Positions 45,569 to 57,315 of a stretch of 64,000 bases of DNA are shown here, piece by piece (within the stretch, counting starts at the first letter, position 1; each line of letters begins with the position of its first letter). The translations under genes and the position numbers were made by a program. The stretch is taken from NCBI RefSeq assembly GCF_003260975.1, contig NZ_CP030041.1, forward strand, positions 1,969,001 through 2,033,000. The letters are read 5' to 3'. This stretch comes from Echinicola strongylocentroti. Its GTDB lineage: Bacteria > Bacteroidota > Bacteroidia > Cytophagales > Cyclobacteriaceae. The notes below the pieces were generated by a model. The model saw nothing but the letters and a program-made list of their open reading frames with translations, did not search any database and had not been told where the DNA came from.

Positions 45569-46361
45569 CGCTTTCTTCCACTTTTGCCCATTGCTTCACT
45601 TCACTTTCCTTGAGGTGGTAGAGGGCATCGTATAAGTACAATTGAAGTGTCCCAGGTCCTTCTGCTTTTCTAGCAGCTATTTCACCTGCAAGCCCCATAA
45701 CGGTCATTCCCGCAACAGTCGCCAGATAAGGATCAGGTTCCACTGCTGCGAATGCTGCCACCAAAGCAGTCGCAGTACAGCCCATCCCCGTTACTTTTCC
45801 CATCAGTTCGTGGCCGTTCTTGATCCGAGTCAACTTATCGCCGTCAATCACATAATCCACTGCACCGGAAATGCACACCACTGCGGATGCCTCCTTGGAA
45901 AGTTGTTTACCAAATGCCAAGGCCTCATCAGAAGAATGGGCGCTGTCCACTCCCTTGGTCTGCACATTTGCCTTTGCCAAAGCCATGATTTCAGAGGCAT
46001 TTCCACGGATAATGGTCGGCCTAAAGGTCAACAGCCGCGTCAAAGTATCATTTCGGTACGGCGTAGCTCCAGCCCCCACAGGATCCAAGACCCACGGAGT
46101 ATTCCGTTCATTGGCTTCCTTGGCTGCCAGTAACATGCTGTCCACCCAAAACTCGTCCAATGTTCCAATATTGACCACTAACGCATTGACGATTTTGACC
46201 ATATCCGCCATCTCCAGCTTGGCATGTGCCATGATCGGAGAGGCTCCTATGGCCAATAGGGCATTGGCTGTATTGTTCATGACCACGTAATTAGTGATAC
46301 TTTGCACCAAGGGGCCTTTTTCTCTCAGTATTTTTAGATTTTTTATTACAGATTCCTTCAT
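45561..46361 (-). CDS. thiM: Hydroxyethylthiazole kinase
   Basis: The ~266-aa ribokinase-fold enzyme phosphorylates the thiazole alcohol for salvage. Motifs: GPLVQSITNYVVMNNTANALLA, GASPIMAH, PWVLDPVGAGATPYRND, IIRGNASEIMALA and GKVTGMGCTATALVAAFAA. MKESVIKNL is taken as the start (46367 also possible). Longer in-frame ATGs upstream lie within the riboswitch and are rejected. First gene of the thi operon. Confidence 0.94.
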   Translation of the reverse strand: MKESVIKNLKILREKGPLVQSITNYVVMNNTANALLAIGASPIMAHAKLEMADMVKIVNALVVNIGTLDEFWVDSMLLAAKEANERNTPWVLDPVGAGATPYRNDTLTRLLTFRPTIIRGNASEIMALAKANVQTKGVDSAHSSDEALAFGKQLSKEASAVVCISGAVDYVIDGDKLTRIKNGHELMGKVTGMGCTATALVAAFAAVEPDPYLATVAGMTVMGLAGEIAARKAEGPGTLQLYLYDALYHLKESEVKQWAKVEESDD

Positions 46362-46378
46362 ATCCATTAGCTTAAAAA

Positions 46379-46506
46379 ACTTTAGGGAACCTGCAAACCA
46401 TACAGGCAAAAGCCTGTAAGAAAGGATAACTTTTTCCTTCGTCGGCATCATCCGCATCAGGTTCAAAGGGTCTCATCTCAGTCCCAGCTGGGACACCCCT
46501 AAAGTT
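46379..46506 (-). promoter_or_regulatory. TPP riboswitch (thi box) with alternative pairing segment
   Basis: The minus strand reads GGGGTGTCCC, CTGAGATGAGACCCTTTGAACCTGATGCGGATGATGCCGACGAAGGA, matching the conserved TPP aptamer core (46506-46427). ACTTT/AAAGT closes P1. Downstream are a hairpin ACAGGC-TTTT-GCCTGT and CCCTAAAGT-TTTTT (46387-46379), the exact complement of the 5' strand ACTTTAGGG (46505-46497). Binding TPP should switch off the thi operon. Confidence 0.93.
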
Positions 46507-46543
46507 TGTATTATGGTGAATTTACGATTTTAATCTCATGGAG

Positions 46544-46551
46544 CAAAGTTA
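46544..46551 (-). promoter_or_regulatory. -7 box of the thi operon
   Basis: TAACTTTG on the minus strand is a full consensus match; the predicted start near 46537 places the riboswitch at the beginning of the leader. Confidence 0.6.
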
Positions 46552-46612
46552 CTCCCAAGAAGATTCATCCTGTAGAACTCTGGGTCAAACTACTTTCGCT
46601 AAAGTGCGCAAA

Positions 46613-47650
46613 TCAACGTGCATTCGCAGGCTCTCTAAAACATGATGCTGCCAACTCATAGGATTTTAAACGTGCTTCATGGTCATAAATATGAGAACAG
46701 ATCATGATTTCATCTACTTGGGCAATTTCCTGAAAATGCTCCAAGTCTTCCCGAACTGTAGCGGCTGATCCTACAAAACTACAGGCCATCATCTGGTTGA
46801 TCGCAGCTGCTTCCGCTTCTGTCCACAAACCGTCCATCGTATCCACCGGAGGTCTCAATGGATAGGATTTTCTTCTCACAATCCCCAACGCCATTTGGTA
46901 AAAGGAAGTAGCCATCTTATGGGCTTCTTTATCCGTTTCTGCAGCAATTACATTGACACAGGAAATCACATGGGGATGCTTTAAATACTCAGAAGGCTGG
47001 AAATTATCCCGATAATAGCGAACAGCATCCAAAAATTGTGCAGGTGCAAAATGACTCGCAAAAGCATAAGGCAACCCCTTCTTGGCTGCGAGCACTGCAC
47101 TGCTCATGCTACTTCCCAACAGATAAATAGGGATATCTAGTCCTTCACCTGGAATGGCCCGAACCTTACCGTCGATGTTTTCATCGGAAAGATAAAGCTG
47201 AAGTTCTTCCAGCTCCCTAGGAAACTCCTCTACTGTCTCTAAACGATCCCGCCTTAACGCCCTAGCAGTTGTCTGATCGGTACCAGGAGCTCTTCCCAGT
47301 CCAAGATCGATTCGCTCGGGATAAAGGGATGCCAAGGTGCCAAATTGCTCTGCCACCATCAGTGGAGCATGATTAGGCAGCATGATCCCTCCTGATCCAA
47401 CGCGGATACTTTTGGTCCCTCCTGCGATATGTCCGATCAAAACAGCCGTAGCAGAACTCCCTACGCTGACCATATTGTGATGCTCTGCCAGCCAAAAACG
47501 CTTATAGCCCCATTTTTCGGCATGCTTCGCTAGGCCCAAGCTCCTAGCGAAGGCATCAGTAGCATCATGCTGTTCTTTAATGATGGCCAAATCCAGTACG
47601 GAAAAAGCTATTTCACCCAGTGGTTTGATATTCTTCATTGCACTATTCAT
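46613..47650 (-). CDS. Luciferase-like flavin-dependent monooxygenase
   Basis: The 345-aa protein belongs to the YhbW-type class of bacterial luciferase-like oxidoreductases. Visible: [64 protein letters not shown]. It uses reduced flavin to oxidise an unknown small substrate. Single gene between the thi operon and cysM. Confidence 0.9.
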   Translation of the reverse strand: MNSAMKNIKPLGEIAFSVLDLAIIKEQHDATDAFARSLGLAKHAEKWGYKRFWLAEHHNMVSVGSSATAVLIGHIAGGTKSIRVGSGGIMLPNHAPLMVAEQFGTLASLYPERIDLGLGRAPGTDQTTARALRRDRLETVEEFPRELEELQLYLSDENIDGKVRAIPGEGLDIPIYLLGSSMSSAVLAAKKGLPYAFASHFAPAQFLDAVRYYRDNFQPSEYLKHPHVISCVNVIAAETDKEAHKMATSFYQMALGIVRRKSYPLRPPVDTMDGLWTEAEAAAINQMMACSFVGSAATVREDLEHFQEIAQVDEIMICSHIYDHEARLKSYELAASCFREPANAR

Positions 47651-47749
47651 TGTCGTTTTCTTACCAACTGGATTACATCCAAAATCGTTCTCTCAACGCC
47701 AAAAATCAGTGTACAATTGCCAAATCCGGGAATGCACTTCTAAAAAAAT

Positions 47750-48628
47750 TCACCCAAATAAATCAGAGCTCAGGTAACGGTCACCACGGTCGCAGGTAAT
47801 GCAGACGATCACCCCATCATCCAATGTTTCGGCGAGCTTCACTGCGGCATGCAGTGCTCCACCGCTGCTCATACCTGCCAGTATTCCTTCTTCTTTGGCC
47901 ATTCGTCGTGTCATTTCAGTTGCCTCATCCTGACTTACATCGATGATCTGATCCACGCGTTTGGAATCGTATATTTTGGGCAAAAACTCGGGTGACCATC
48001 TTCTGATCCCCGGTATACTAGAGCCATCGGTAGGTTGCGTACCAACGATTTGAATTGTAGGATCTTGCTCTTTTAGGTACCGGGAAACTCCCATGATGGT
48101 CCCTGTAGTCCCCATAGCGGAAACAAAATGGGTAATCTCACCATTGGTATCCCGCATGATCTCAGGCCCTGTCCCCTCATAATGAGCTTGATAATTATCA
48201 GGATTGGCAAATTGGTTCAAAATATAATACCCTTCCTTTTCAGCCATCTCTTCGGCAAGTGTCCTGGAGTATTCAATGGTTTTGGCTGCTGGGGTCAAGA
48301 TGACTTCTGCTCCGTACGCCTCCATGGAAACGACCCTTTCGCGAGTCGAATTATCTGGCATGATCAAGATCATTTCCACACCAAGGACCTTTGCTATCAT
48401 CGCCAAGGCAATGCCCGTATTGCCACTGGTCGCCTCTACTATTTTGTCTCCCTTTTTAATATCTCCACGATCCATGGCCCTTTTGATCATGCTATAGGCT
48501 GCACGGTCTTTCACACTACCACCGGGGTTTTGCCCCTCCAGTTTACAATAGATCTTTACGTTGGGGTTGGTGGGAATATGTTCTAGCTCAACAAGCGGTG
48601 TATTGCCGATCAACTCAAATAACTTCAT
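47750..48628 (-). CDS. cysM: Cysteine synthase B-type PLP enzyme
   Basis: The 292-aa enzyme replaces acetate of O-acetylserine with sulfide. PLP Lys is in NPGGSVKDRAAY; EATSGNTGIALAM is the substrate loop; SAMGTTGTIMGVSRYL binds PLP phosphate. The shorter length and R/Y pattern fit CysM. It follows cysE by 3 bp. Confidence 0.94.
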   Translation of the reverse strand: MKLFELIGNTPLVELEHIPTNPNVKIYCKLEGQNPGGSVKDRAAYSMIKRAMDRGDIKKGDKIVEATSGNTGIALAMIAKVLGVEMILIMPDNSTRERVVSMEAYGAEVILTPAAKTIEYSRTLAEEMAEKEGYYILNQFANPDNYQAHYEGTGPEIMRDTNGEITHFVSAMGTTGTIMGVSRYLKEQDPTIQIVGTQPTDGSSIPGIRRWSPEFLPKIYDSKRVDQIIDVSQDEATEMTRRMAKEEGILAGMSSGGALHAAVKLAETLDDGVIVCITCDRGDRYLSSDLFG

Positions 48629-48631
48629 GTA

Positions 48632-49474
48632 TTAGGCATCATTTTTAAAAACATACATATCAGTGGTCTCTGCACTGGCATCGTACATTTTGGTCTGATA
48701 ATAGATTTTGCTTTTGGCGGGAATACTTTTGGTAAGCCATACATTCCCCCCAATCACACTCTCCGCTCCGATGACGGTCTTTCCTCCCAAAATTGTCGCT
48801 CCCGCATAGATGACCACATGATTCTCAATGGTCGGATGACGTTGGATATCAGCATCTTCCTTATTGACACTCAATGCACCTAGGGTCACGCCCTGATATA
48901 ATTTCACATGGTCACCTATCCTAGTTGTCTCCCCTACTACTACTCCTGTACCGTGATCGATGCAAAAGTAGCGGCCTATCTCAGCCCCAGGGTGAATATC
49001 TATCCCTGTTTTACTGTGGGCAAATTCCGTGATCATGCGAGGAATAAGTGCCACACCTTGCTCTTGGAGCAAATGGGCGATTCGGTAAGCAGCAATGGCA
49101 TAAAACCCAGGATAACTCCTGATCACTTCTGTTTTGCTATTGGCTGCTGGATCCCCTTCAAACATCGCCTCAACATCCTCCTGTATAGCATCATAAACAT
49201 CAGACAGCTTGACAAAAAAGGCATGGGCCACCTCCTCGCCATCAGCGTCAATAAGTTGCTTGTTCCTCCCTAGGATACCCTGTAATTGGACTTCATAAAA
49301 CTGGAGTCTATCCGCTATCTCTTGCTTGTCTTGAAGAATTTTAACAGCATATTCTGGAAATAGTATTCCCAAAACCCCCTCAAAAAATTCTTGTACTCTC
49401 TTTGGAGAAGGACAGTCAGGACATTGTTTGTGAGCGTCATGAATTTTATCGATAAATAATTCTCTATGTTCCAT
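48632..49474 (-). CDS. cysE: Serine O-acetyltransferase
   Basis: The 280-aa protein makes O-acetylserine for CysM. N-terminal helices (about 1-160) precede the left-handed beta-helix of hexapeptide repeats: FAHSKTGIDIHPGAEIGRYFCIDHGTGVVVGETTRIGD (His/Asp active site in DHGTG), then TIENHVVIYAGATILGGKTVIG. The tail lacks the usual C-terminal Ile that binds cysteine synthase. Confidence 0.94.
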   Translation of the reverse strand: MEHRELFIDKIHDAHKQCPDCPSPKRVQEFFEGVLGILFPEYAVKILQDKQEIADRLQFYEVQLQGILGRNKQLIDADGEEVAHAFFVKLSDVYDAIQEDVEAMFEGDPAANSKTEVIRSYPGFYAIAAYRIAHLLQEQGVALIPRMITEFAHSKTGIDIHPGAEIGRYFCIDHGTGVVVGETTRIGDHVKLYQGVTLGALSVNKEDADIQRHPTIENHVVIYAGATILGGKTVIGAESVIGGNVWLTKSIPAKSKIYYQTKMYDASAETTDMYVFKNDA

Positions 49475-49489
49475 TGTAATCGTTAGCAG

Positions 49490-50062
49490 TTATAGAACAA
49501 AACCTAGTCTGATCACATATGGTTCAGTATAGATCAAATTTTGATTATCATAAAGGACATTATACAGTAATGTAAAGTTCATTCCTCCACGTCTCCCAAA
49601 GGGCACAAAGTAGCCCCCTCCTAAAAACAACCCGGGCACCCACTCCCGTTCGGAGACTATTCTGCCAAAATCATCCTGCTTATAGGCTTCCACACTCAAA
49701 TTTTCATATTCGGCATGGGCAAATAGATTGGGAAGTATATTATAACGGTTAAATATCCTTCCGCCATACACATTGGATGATTCGCCAAAGTCCTTATACT
49801 TAAGGTATTGATAAGTGATGCCCAGACCAGCCGAGTATCGGTCTGTGACCATCACTCCCACCAAAGGCGAAACTTCAATATAGGTTACATACCCAAACTG
49901 CAAGCCCAAGTTCCCTCCAAAATACAGTCGTTCACTAAGAGGCACCTTTTCATTTTCTTCCTGATAATACTCGATCTGAGCAAACGTTTTGGAATGGGAA
50001 ACCATCAAAAATAGGCCCACCAAACATGTCAGCAGGACACTTTTATTCTTCAACAATAACAT
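49490..50062 (-). CDS. Outer-membrane beta-barrel-like protein of unknown function
   Basis: The 190-aa protein has a signal peptide (LTCLVGLFLMVSHSKTFA|Q) and amphipathic strands (YFGGNLGLQFGYVTYIEVSPLVGVMV, RYSAGLGITYQYLKY, PYVIRLGFVL) ending in a phenylalanine-rich strand, as in small outer-membrane barrels. It overlaps divIC by 20 bp and precedes cysE by 15 bp. Role unknown. Confidence 0.75.
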   Translation of the reverse strand: MLLLKNKSVLLTCLVGLFLMVSHSKTFAQIEYYQEENEKVPLSERLYFGGNLGLQFGYVTYIEVSPLVGVMVTDRYSAGLGITYQYLKYKDFGESSNVYGGRIFNRYNILPNLFAHAEYENLSVEAYKQDDFGRIVSEREWVPGLFLGGGYFVPFGRRGGMNFTLLYNVLYDNQNLIYTEPYVIRLGFVL

Positions 50063-50330
50063 ATAGGTCTTCAGTTTTTTTCTTCATCAAGTATCTTTCA
50101 CGAGCAAACTTTTCCAAAAGTTCATAATTACTGAGTAATTCTTCTCTTTCGGCCTGTATTTTTTCTTTTCGCTCCTGATAAAACTCTTTTTGGTCCTGAA
50201 GACTGTTAAGCTTTGAGCGCAACTTAAACTGGCTGATAATATCATTATTATCAATAAACACCATCCAAACCACAAAAAGTACGGTGAATATAAAATAGAA
50301 GTTTTTAGTGTATTTGAGGTATTTGGCCAT
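50043..50330 (-). CDS. FtsB/DivIC-type septum formation initiator
   Basis: The 95-aa protein has one N-terminal membrane segment (NFYFIFTVLFVVWMVFI) and a coiled coil (about residues 35-75; LRSKLNSLQDQKEFYQERKE) ending in the conserved FARERYLMKKKTEDLYVI. It links FtsL and FtsQ in the division machine. Near-adjacent enolase is a common arrangement. Confidence 0.9.
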   Translation of the reverse strand: MAKYLKYTKNFYFIFTVLFVVWMVFIDNNDIISQFKLRSKLNSLQDQKEFYQERKEKIQAEREELLSNYELLEKFARERYLMKKKTEDLYVIVEE

Positions 50331-50353
50331 AAGACTCGCATTTGTACTTATGA

Positions 50354-50361
50354 CAAATATA
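50354..50361 (-). promoter_or_regulatory. -7 box of the ftsB/divIC-cysE-cysM operon
   Basis: TATATTTG on the minus strand is a full match ~24 bp upstream of the first start. Confidence 0.5.
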
Positions 50362-50412
50362 TAAAATAGTGGGGACTAATCTTAAAACAGTTATATGCAA
50401 TAAGGGTAATTA

Positions 50413-50515
50413 AGAGGTTTCAGTGTAGCACCGCTAGGTCAAATACAGAAAACTAAAGCAAAGAGCTGATTTTGTCCGCCGCGGATCAGGTCGCAATAGA
50501 TCGGCTATATTCCGG
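50413..50515 (-). repeat. Degenerate half copy of the foldback element, copy C
   Basis: GTGTAGCACCGCTAGG...GAAAACTAAAG...AGCTGATTTTG...TCAGGTCGCAA-AGAT-GGCTATATTCCGG follows the right half of copy B in the same orientation; the other arm is missing. Confidence 0.7.
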
Positions 50516-50530
50516 CTTCACCATTCCAAA

Positions 50531-50563
50531 TAAAAAAAGCACTCCGACTTCTCGGAGTGCTTC
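50531..50563 (-). terminator. Terminator of eno
   Basis: GCACTCCGA (50539-50547) and TCGGAGTGC (50552-50560) form a stem; the minus-strand T-run follows. Confidence 0.85.
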
Positions 50564-50589
50564 TACAGTTATTAGTTTGGATTGGACGT

Positions 50590-52987
<2,398 letters not shown>

Positions 52988-53005
52988 TTATTGAAATTGA
53001 ATGCC

Positions 53006-53013
53006 CAAATTTA
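53006..53013 (-). promoter_or_regulatory. -7 box of carA-eno
   Basis: TAAATTTG on the minus strand, ~20 bp upstream of carA; CTG instead of TTG at the -33 position. Confidence 0.5.
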
Positions 53014-53057
53014 AGGATTTTATCACTAAGAGACAGATATTTTTTGAAAAGGATAAT

Positions 53058-53094
53058 AAAAAAGGGATTGAACTAAAGTCCAACCCCTTTTATA
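53058..53094 (-). terminator. Terminator of the ribosomal superoperon
   Basis: On the minus strand AAAAGGGGTTG-loop-CAATCCCTTTTTT. It follows rplQ. Confidence 0.8.
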
Positions 53095-53116
53095 TTTAAT
53101 ATAATGAATGCATCGA

Positions 53117-53749
53117 TTATTCAGATTTTGTTTCCTCGTCTGAATCGGCATTACCTTCTGCAGATGAATCATCTGCAGGCTTTTCTTCAGCTTTTTTAGC
53201 CTTAGGTTCTGCAGCCTTCTTTTTAGCTTTAGGAGCTTTCTCTTCCTTAGCTTCAGCAGCAGGTTCCTCAGTACCTTCAGCCTTCGCTTCCGCAGCAGCT
53301 TCAGCTCCTTCACTGGATGCTGAACTCCCCGATCCACGACGGCTTCTTCTTGTCTTTTTCTTCTCAGGCTTAGCTTCTTTCAACATCAATTCGTTGAAAT
53401 CAACAAGCTCAATGATACACATTTCAGCATTATCACCTAGACGGAATCCAGTTTTGATAATACGGGTGTACCCACCAGGTCTATTGGCCACTTTCTCAAT
53501 CACTTCACCAAAAAGTACCTTGATAGCATCTTTGTCTTGAAGGTAGGAGAAGGCAATACGTCTGTTATGTGTAGTATCTTCTTTGGCTCTAGTCACTAGA
53601 GGCTCTACATATTTTCTTAATTCCTTGGCCTTGGCAAGCGTAGTAGAAATACGTTTGTGAAGAATAAGAGAAGCTGCCATATTAGAAAGCATAGCCTTTC
53701 TGTGGGAAGCTTTTCTTCCAAGGTGGTTGAATTTCTTACCGTGTCTCAT
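53117..53749 (-). CDS. rplQ: 50S ribosomal protein L17 with long charged tail
   Basis: The first ~118 residues are standard L17 ([61 protein letters not shown]). About 90 further residues form a low-complexity tail rich in Ala, Glu and Lys (TRRSRRGSG followed by [13 protein letters not shown] and [10 protein letters not shown]), making 210 aa against ~115-130 usual. It is 6 bp from rpoA. Confidence 0.96.
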   Translation of the reverse strand: MRHGKKFNHLGRKASHRKAMLSNMAASLILHKRISTTLAKAKELRKYVEPLVTRAKEDTTHNRRIAFSYLQDKDAIKVLFGEVIEKVANRPGGYTRIIKTGFRLGDNAEMCIIELVDFNELMLKEAKPEKKKTRRSRRGSGSSASSEGAEAAAEAKAEGTEEPAAEAKEEKAPKAKKKAAEPKAKKAEEKPADDSSAEGNADSDEETKSE

Positions 53750-53755
53750 CGTTTA

Positions 53756-54745
53756 TTATTCTTCGTCAAGTTTATACTTAGATATGTCCATGCCGAACTG
53801 CAAGCCTTTCTCTTGGATAAGTTGTTCCAGTTCCGCTAAGGATTTTTTACCGAAGTTTCTGAATTTCATCATATCAGAAATCTCCAGTTTCGCTAAGTCT
53901 CCCAATGTTTTTACATCGGCAGCTTTCAGGCAGTTAAATGCCCTGACAGATAGATCCAGATCACTAAGCGGAGTTTTAAGCAACTTACGCATGTGAAGGA
54001 ATTCTTCGTCTATCGGCTCAGGAGAATCTCCGCCTGGAGTATCAATGACCATGGTCTGGTCAGAGAACAACATAAAGTGCTGTATCAGAATCTTCGCTGA
54101 TTCCTGAAGCGCTTTTTCAGGGTGAATAGAACCGTCAGTGCTTACTTCCAGAACCAACTTTTCAAAGTCGGTCTTTTGTTCTACCCTGGTGTTCTCTACG
54201 CTATATTTAACGTTTTTGATAGGAGTGAAGATCGCATCGATCGGAATCACTCCAAACACCTGCTCTTTTGGTTTTGATTCCTCTGCAGGAAGGTATCCTC
54301 TACCTTTCTCCACAGTCAGCTCAATCTCAAAGCTCTTGGACTCATCCAGATGGCAAATGACCAAATCCGGATTCAATACCTCAAAAGAAGAGGTGAACTT
54401 AGCGATATCTCCAGCAGTAAAAACATCTTGGTTCTTTACTTCCACAGTAATTTTGCCATCGATGGAATCATGGATCTTTTTAAACCTCACCTGTTTTAGG
54501 TTAAGGATAATATCAGTTACGTCTTCCACAACCCCCTCGATAGTAGAAAATTCATGAACTACACCAGGTAATTTCACCGAGGTGATGGCGTAGCCCTCAA
54601 GGGAAGAGAGCAAGATTCTTCTCAGCGCATTACCAATTGTAACCCCGTAACCTTTTTCAAGTGGCTTAAAAGTGAACAAACCATGGAAATCATCGGCTTT
54701 TTCCATCACCACTTTTTCGGGCATTTGAAATGCAAGTATGGACAT
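53756..54745 (-). CDS. rpoA: RNA polymerase alpha subunit
   Basis: The 329-aa protein has the dimerising N-domain ([22 protein letters not shown]) and, after a linker, the C-terminal domain ([40 protein letters not shown]) that contacts promoter DNA and activators. Normal length. Confidence 0.98.
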   Translation of the reverse strand: MSILAFQMPEKVVMEKADDFHGLFTFKPLEKGYGVTIGNALRRILLSSLEGYAITSVKLPGVVHEFSTIEGVVEDVTDIILNLKQVRFKKIHDSIDGKITVEVKNQDVFTAGDIAKFTSSFEVLNPDLVICHLDESKSFEIELTVEKGRGYLPAEESKPKEQVFGVIPIDAIFTPIKNVKYSVENTRVEQKTDFEKLVLEVSTDGSIHPEKALQESAKILIQHFMLFSDQTMVIDTPGGDSPEPIDEEFLHMRKLLKTPLSDLDLSVRAFNCLKAADVKTLGDLAKLEISDMMKFRNFGKKSLAELEQLIQEKGLQFGMDISKYKLDEE

Positions 54746-54779
54746 ATCAATAGTTCTTTTAAGTCAGAAAGTTTAGTTA

Positions 54780-55382
54780 TTACTTAGAGTATAATTCGAC
54801 GATAAGCTGCTCCTTGATATTTTCAGGGATATCCTCTCTCAAGGGGATACTTACAAACTTACCAGTTAATGAATTATTATCCCACTCTAACCAGGAATAA
54901 CGGTTTGCTCTACCTGCAAGACTAGAGGTAATCGCCTCCAGCGATTTTGATCGCTCTCTTACTGACACAATATCGCCTGGTTTTAATGTATATGATGGAA
55001 TGTTTACCAATTCCCCATTCACCAATATATGCTTATGAGAAACCAATTGTCTCGCACCTCTTCTTGTCGGGGCAATTCCCAGTCTGAAGACAGTATTGTC
55101 AAGACGGGCCTCCAGCAATTGGAGAAGGTTTTCACCAGTAATCCCTTGCCTTCTGGAAGCAATACCAAACATTTTGGCGAATTGTCTTTCCAACACACCG
55201 TAAATGTATTTTGCTTTTTGCTTTTCAGCTAGCTGAATTGCATATTCTGATTGCTTCTTTCTTCTTCCTCTTCCGTGTTGACCAGGAGGATAGTTTTTCT
55301 TCTGAAGTGCCTTGCTCTGTCCTTCGATAGGCTCTCCGAATTTTCTAGAAATTTTTGCTTTTGGACCTCTATATCTAGCCAT
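54780..55382 (-). CDS. rpsD: 30S ribosomal protein S4
   Basis: The 200-aa protein begins [19 protein letters not shown] and has the S4 RNA-binding domain ([34 protein letters not shown]). Primary 16S binder; in many bacteria it autoregulates the alpha operon. Zinc cysteines are absent. Confidence 0.98.
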   Translation of the reverse strand: MARYRGPKAKISRKFGEPIEGQSKALQKKNYPPGQHGRGRRKKQSEYAIQLAEKQKAKYIYGVLERQFAKMFGIASRRQGITGENLLQLLEARLDNTVFRLGIAPTRRGARQLVSHKHILVNGELVNIPSYTLKPGDIVSVRERSKSLEAITSSLAGRANRYSWLEWDNNSLTGKFVSIPLREDIPENIKEQLIVELYSK

Positions 55383-55400
55383 TCTTATTTCTTCGTTAAA

Positions 55401-55799
55401 TTAAACTCTTCTACGTTTTGGAGGACGACATCCATTATGAGGAAGCGGAGTCACATCGATAATCGTAGTAACATCAAGACCTACATTCTGCAATGTTCTG
55501 ATTGCAGATTCTCTCCCAGAACCTGGACCTTTTACAAATACTTCTATTTTACGCAATCCCAAGTCATATGCCACTTGCCCGCAATTCTGAGCGGCCATCT
55601 GTGCAGCATAAGGAGTGTTCTTCTTTGAACCTCGGAAGCCCATTTTACCGGCTGAAGCCCATGAAATCACTTGACCTGAATTATTGGTAATGGAAATAAT
55701 GATGTTGTTAAAAGAAGCTTTGATGTGGGCCTGGCCTACTGCTTCCACCTTAACAACTCTCTTTTTTCCTTTAGCTTTATCGTTTCTTCTTTGAGCCAT
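55401..55799 (-). CDS. rpsK: 30S ribosomal protein S11
   Basis: The 132-aa protein has [33 protein letters not shown] in the core and ends in the conserved [18 protein letters not shown]. It forms part of the platform near the mRNA exit. Confidence 0.98.
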   Translation of the reverse strand: MAQRRNDKAKGKKRVVKVEAVGQAHIKASFNNIIISITNNSGQVISWASAGKMGFRGSKKNTPYAAQMAAQNCGQVAYDLGLRKIEVFVKGPGSGRESAIRTLQNVGLDVTTIIDVTPLPHNGCRPPKRRRV

Positions 55800-55814
55800 A
55801 ATCTATATCAAGAT

Positions 55815-56192
55815 TTATTTGGTTGCCTTCTTCTTGTTAGCAACAGTCTTTCTCTTACCTTTTCTAGTTCTAGCGTTGTTCTTTGTCTTCTGACCTCTTA
55901 CTGGAAGTCCTTTTCTATGACGAAGACCTCTATAACAACCGATATCCATCAATCTCTTAATGTTCAACTGAACCTCTGACTTCAAAACACCTTCCGTTTT
56001 GAACTCCTCAGCAATAATATTCCTGATTGCGGTAGATTCTTCATCTGTCCACTCTCCGGCCTTTTTCTCAAACGATATTCCTGCTTTCAAAAGGATTGCT
56101 TTAGCAGAACTTCTACCTATTCCGAAGATATAGGTCAAGCCTATTTCACCGCGCTTATTGTCGGGAATGTCAACACCTGCAATTCTAGCCAT
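55815..56192 (-). CDS. rpsM: 30S ribosomal protein S13
   Basis: The 125-aa protein starts [20 protein letters not shown] and ends with [28 protein letters not shown], the head protein that contacts P-site tRNA. Confidence 0.98.
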   Translation of the reverse strand: MARIAGVDIPDNKRGEIGLTYIFGIGRSSAKAILLKAGISFEKKAGEWTDEESTAIRNIIAEEFKTEGVLKSEVQLNIKRLMDIGCYRGLRHRKGLPVRGQKTKNNARTRKGKRKTVANKKKATK

Positions 56193-56196
56193 AATT

Positions 56197-56313
56197 TTAA
56201 CCTTGTCTTTGTTTAAACTTAGGATTCTTCTTGTTGATGACGTAAAGCTTACCTTTTCTTCTGATCACTTTACAGTCAACACTTCTCTTTTTAATAGATG
56301 CCTTTACTTTCAT
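56197..56313 (-). CDS. rpmJ: 50S ribosomal protein L36
   Basis: A 38-codon gene reading [20 protein letters not shown] and ending NPKFKQRQG lies between infA and rpsM, its conserved place. Only one of the zinc-binding cysteines of the C+ form remains, so this is a C-minus type. Confidence 0.96.
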   Translation of the reverse strand: MKVKASIKKRSVDCKVIRRKGKLYVINKKNPKFKQRQG

Positions 56314-56319
56314 GACACT

Positions 56320-56538
56320 TTATTTATATCGATATACAATTCTGCCTTTCGAAAGATCATAGGGAGACATTTCCAATTTAACTTTGTCTCCTGGCAAGAT
56401 CTTTATATAGTTCATTCTCATTTTACCAGAAATATGGGCAATCAGTTGATGACCATTTTCCAGTTCCACTTTAAACATCGCGTTGGATAACGCTTCTATG
56501 ATTGTGCCATCCTGTTCGATTGATGCTTGCTTAGCCAT
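56320..56538 (-). CDS. infA: Translation initiation factor IF-1
   Basis: The 72-aa OB-fold protein has [29 protein letters not shown] and [18 protein letters not shown], ending [10 protein letters not shown]. It blocks the A site during initiation. Confidence 0.98.
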   Translation of the reverse strand: MAKQASIEQDGTIIEALSNAMFKVELENGHQLIAHISGKMRMNYIKILPGDKVKLEMSPYDLSKGRIVYRYK

Positions 56539-56540
56539 AT

Positions 56541-57314
56541 TTAGAATTTAAAGTTTTCTTCTATGTATTGATGCGTAGTAAGTATTTCTGTCCTATCCTC
56601 AAATATTGCTATGGTGTGTTCATAATGTGCCGATGGCTTGCGGTCTGCAGTCCTGATCGTCCAGCCATCTCTTTCTTGAACTACATTTCTGGTCCCTAGA
56701 TTCACCATGGGCTCTATTGCGATCACCATACCGTCTTTCAGCAATGGACCACTTCCTTTCTTTCCGTAATTGGGCACCTCTGGAGATTCATGAAGGCTCT
56801 TACCTACTCCATGACCCACAAGCTCCCTCACCACGGTGTACCCCCGTGCTTCGACAAACTTCTGGATGGCATTTCCTACATCTCCAATACGGTTGCCAAA
56901 CACGGCTTTCTCAATACCTAGATACAATGACTCTTTAGTGTCTTTGAGCAATGACAATACTTTTGGGGAAACTTCACCGACAGGGTAAGTATAAGCGGAA
57001 TCGCTATGAAAACCTTGGTGAAAGACTCCACAATCAATTGAGATTATATCGCCATCTTTCAAAACATTATCATTAGGAAACCCGTGAACCACTACTTCGT
57101 TCACAGAAATACATAATGATGCGGGAAAACCATTGTAGCCTTTAAATGAAGGTACTCCTCCGTGATCCCTTATAAATTCTTCAGCAACCTTATCAAGGTG
57201 TGAGGTCGTTACCCCTGCCTTTACTAGCTTGGCCACTTCTCCGTGAGCCTTGCCTAATATTTGAGCACTTTCTTTAATTAACTGGACTTCTTCTGAAGTC
57301 TTGTAATGTATCAT
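56541..57314 (-). CDS. map: Methionine aminopeptidase type I
   Basis: The 257-aa enzyme trims initiator Met. Metal ligands: Asp in [20 protein letters not shown], His in [14 protein letters not shown], Glu in AIEPMVNLG and in [13 protein letters not shown]. It sits between secY and infA, its conserved place. Confidence 0.97.
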   Translation of the reverse strand: MIHYKTSEEVQLIKESAQILGKAHGEVAKLVKAGVTTSHLDKVAEEFIRDHGGVPSFKGYNGFPASLCISVNEVVVHGFPNDNVLKDGDIISIDCGVFHQGFHSDSAYTYPVGEVSPKVLSLLKDTKESLYLGIEKAVFGNRIGDVGNAIQKFVEARGYTVVRELVGHGVGKSLHESPEVPNYGKKGSGPLLKDGMVIAIEPMVNLGTRNVVQERDGWTIRTADRKPSAHYEHTIAIFEDRTEILTTHQYIEENFKF

Positions 57315-57315
57315 A

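Noticed and set aside
46362..46466. N-terminal extension of thiM
   Set aside because: It would translate part of the TPP riboswitch; the family N-terminus begins at the later ATG.
53026..53337. 103-codon basic frame overlapping the end of rplQ
   Set aside because: It is a shifted reading of the Lys/Ala/Glu-rich L17 tail and extends into the terminator.
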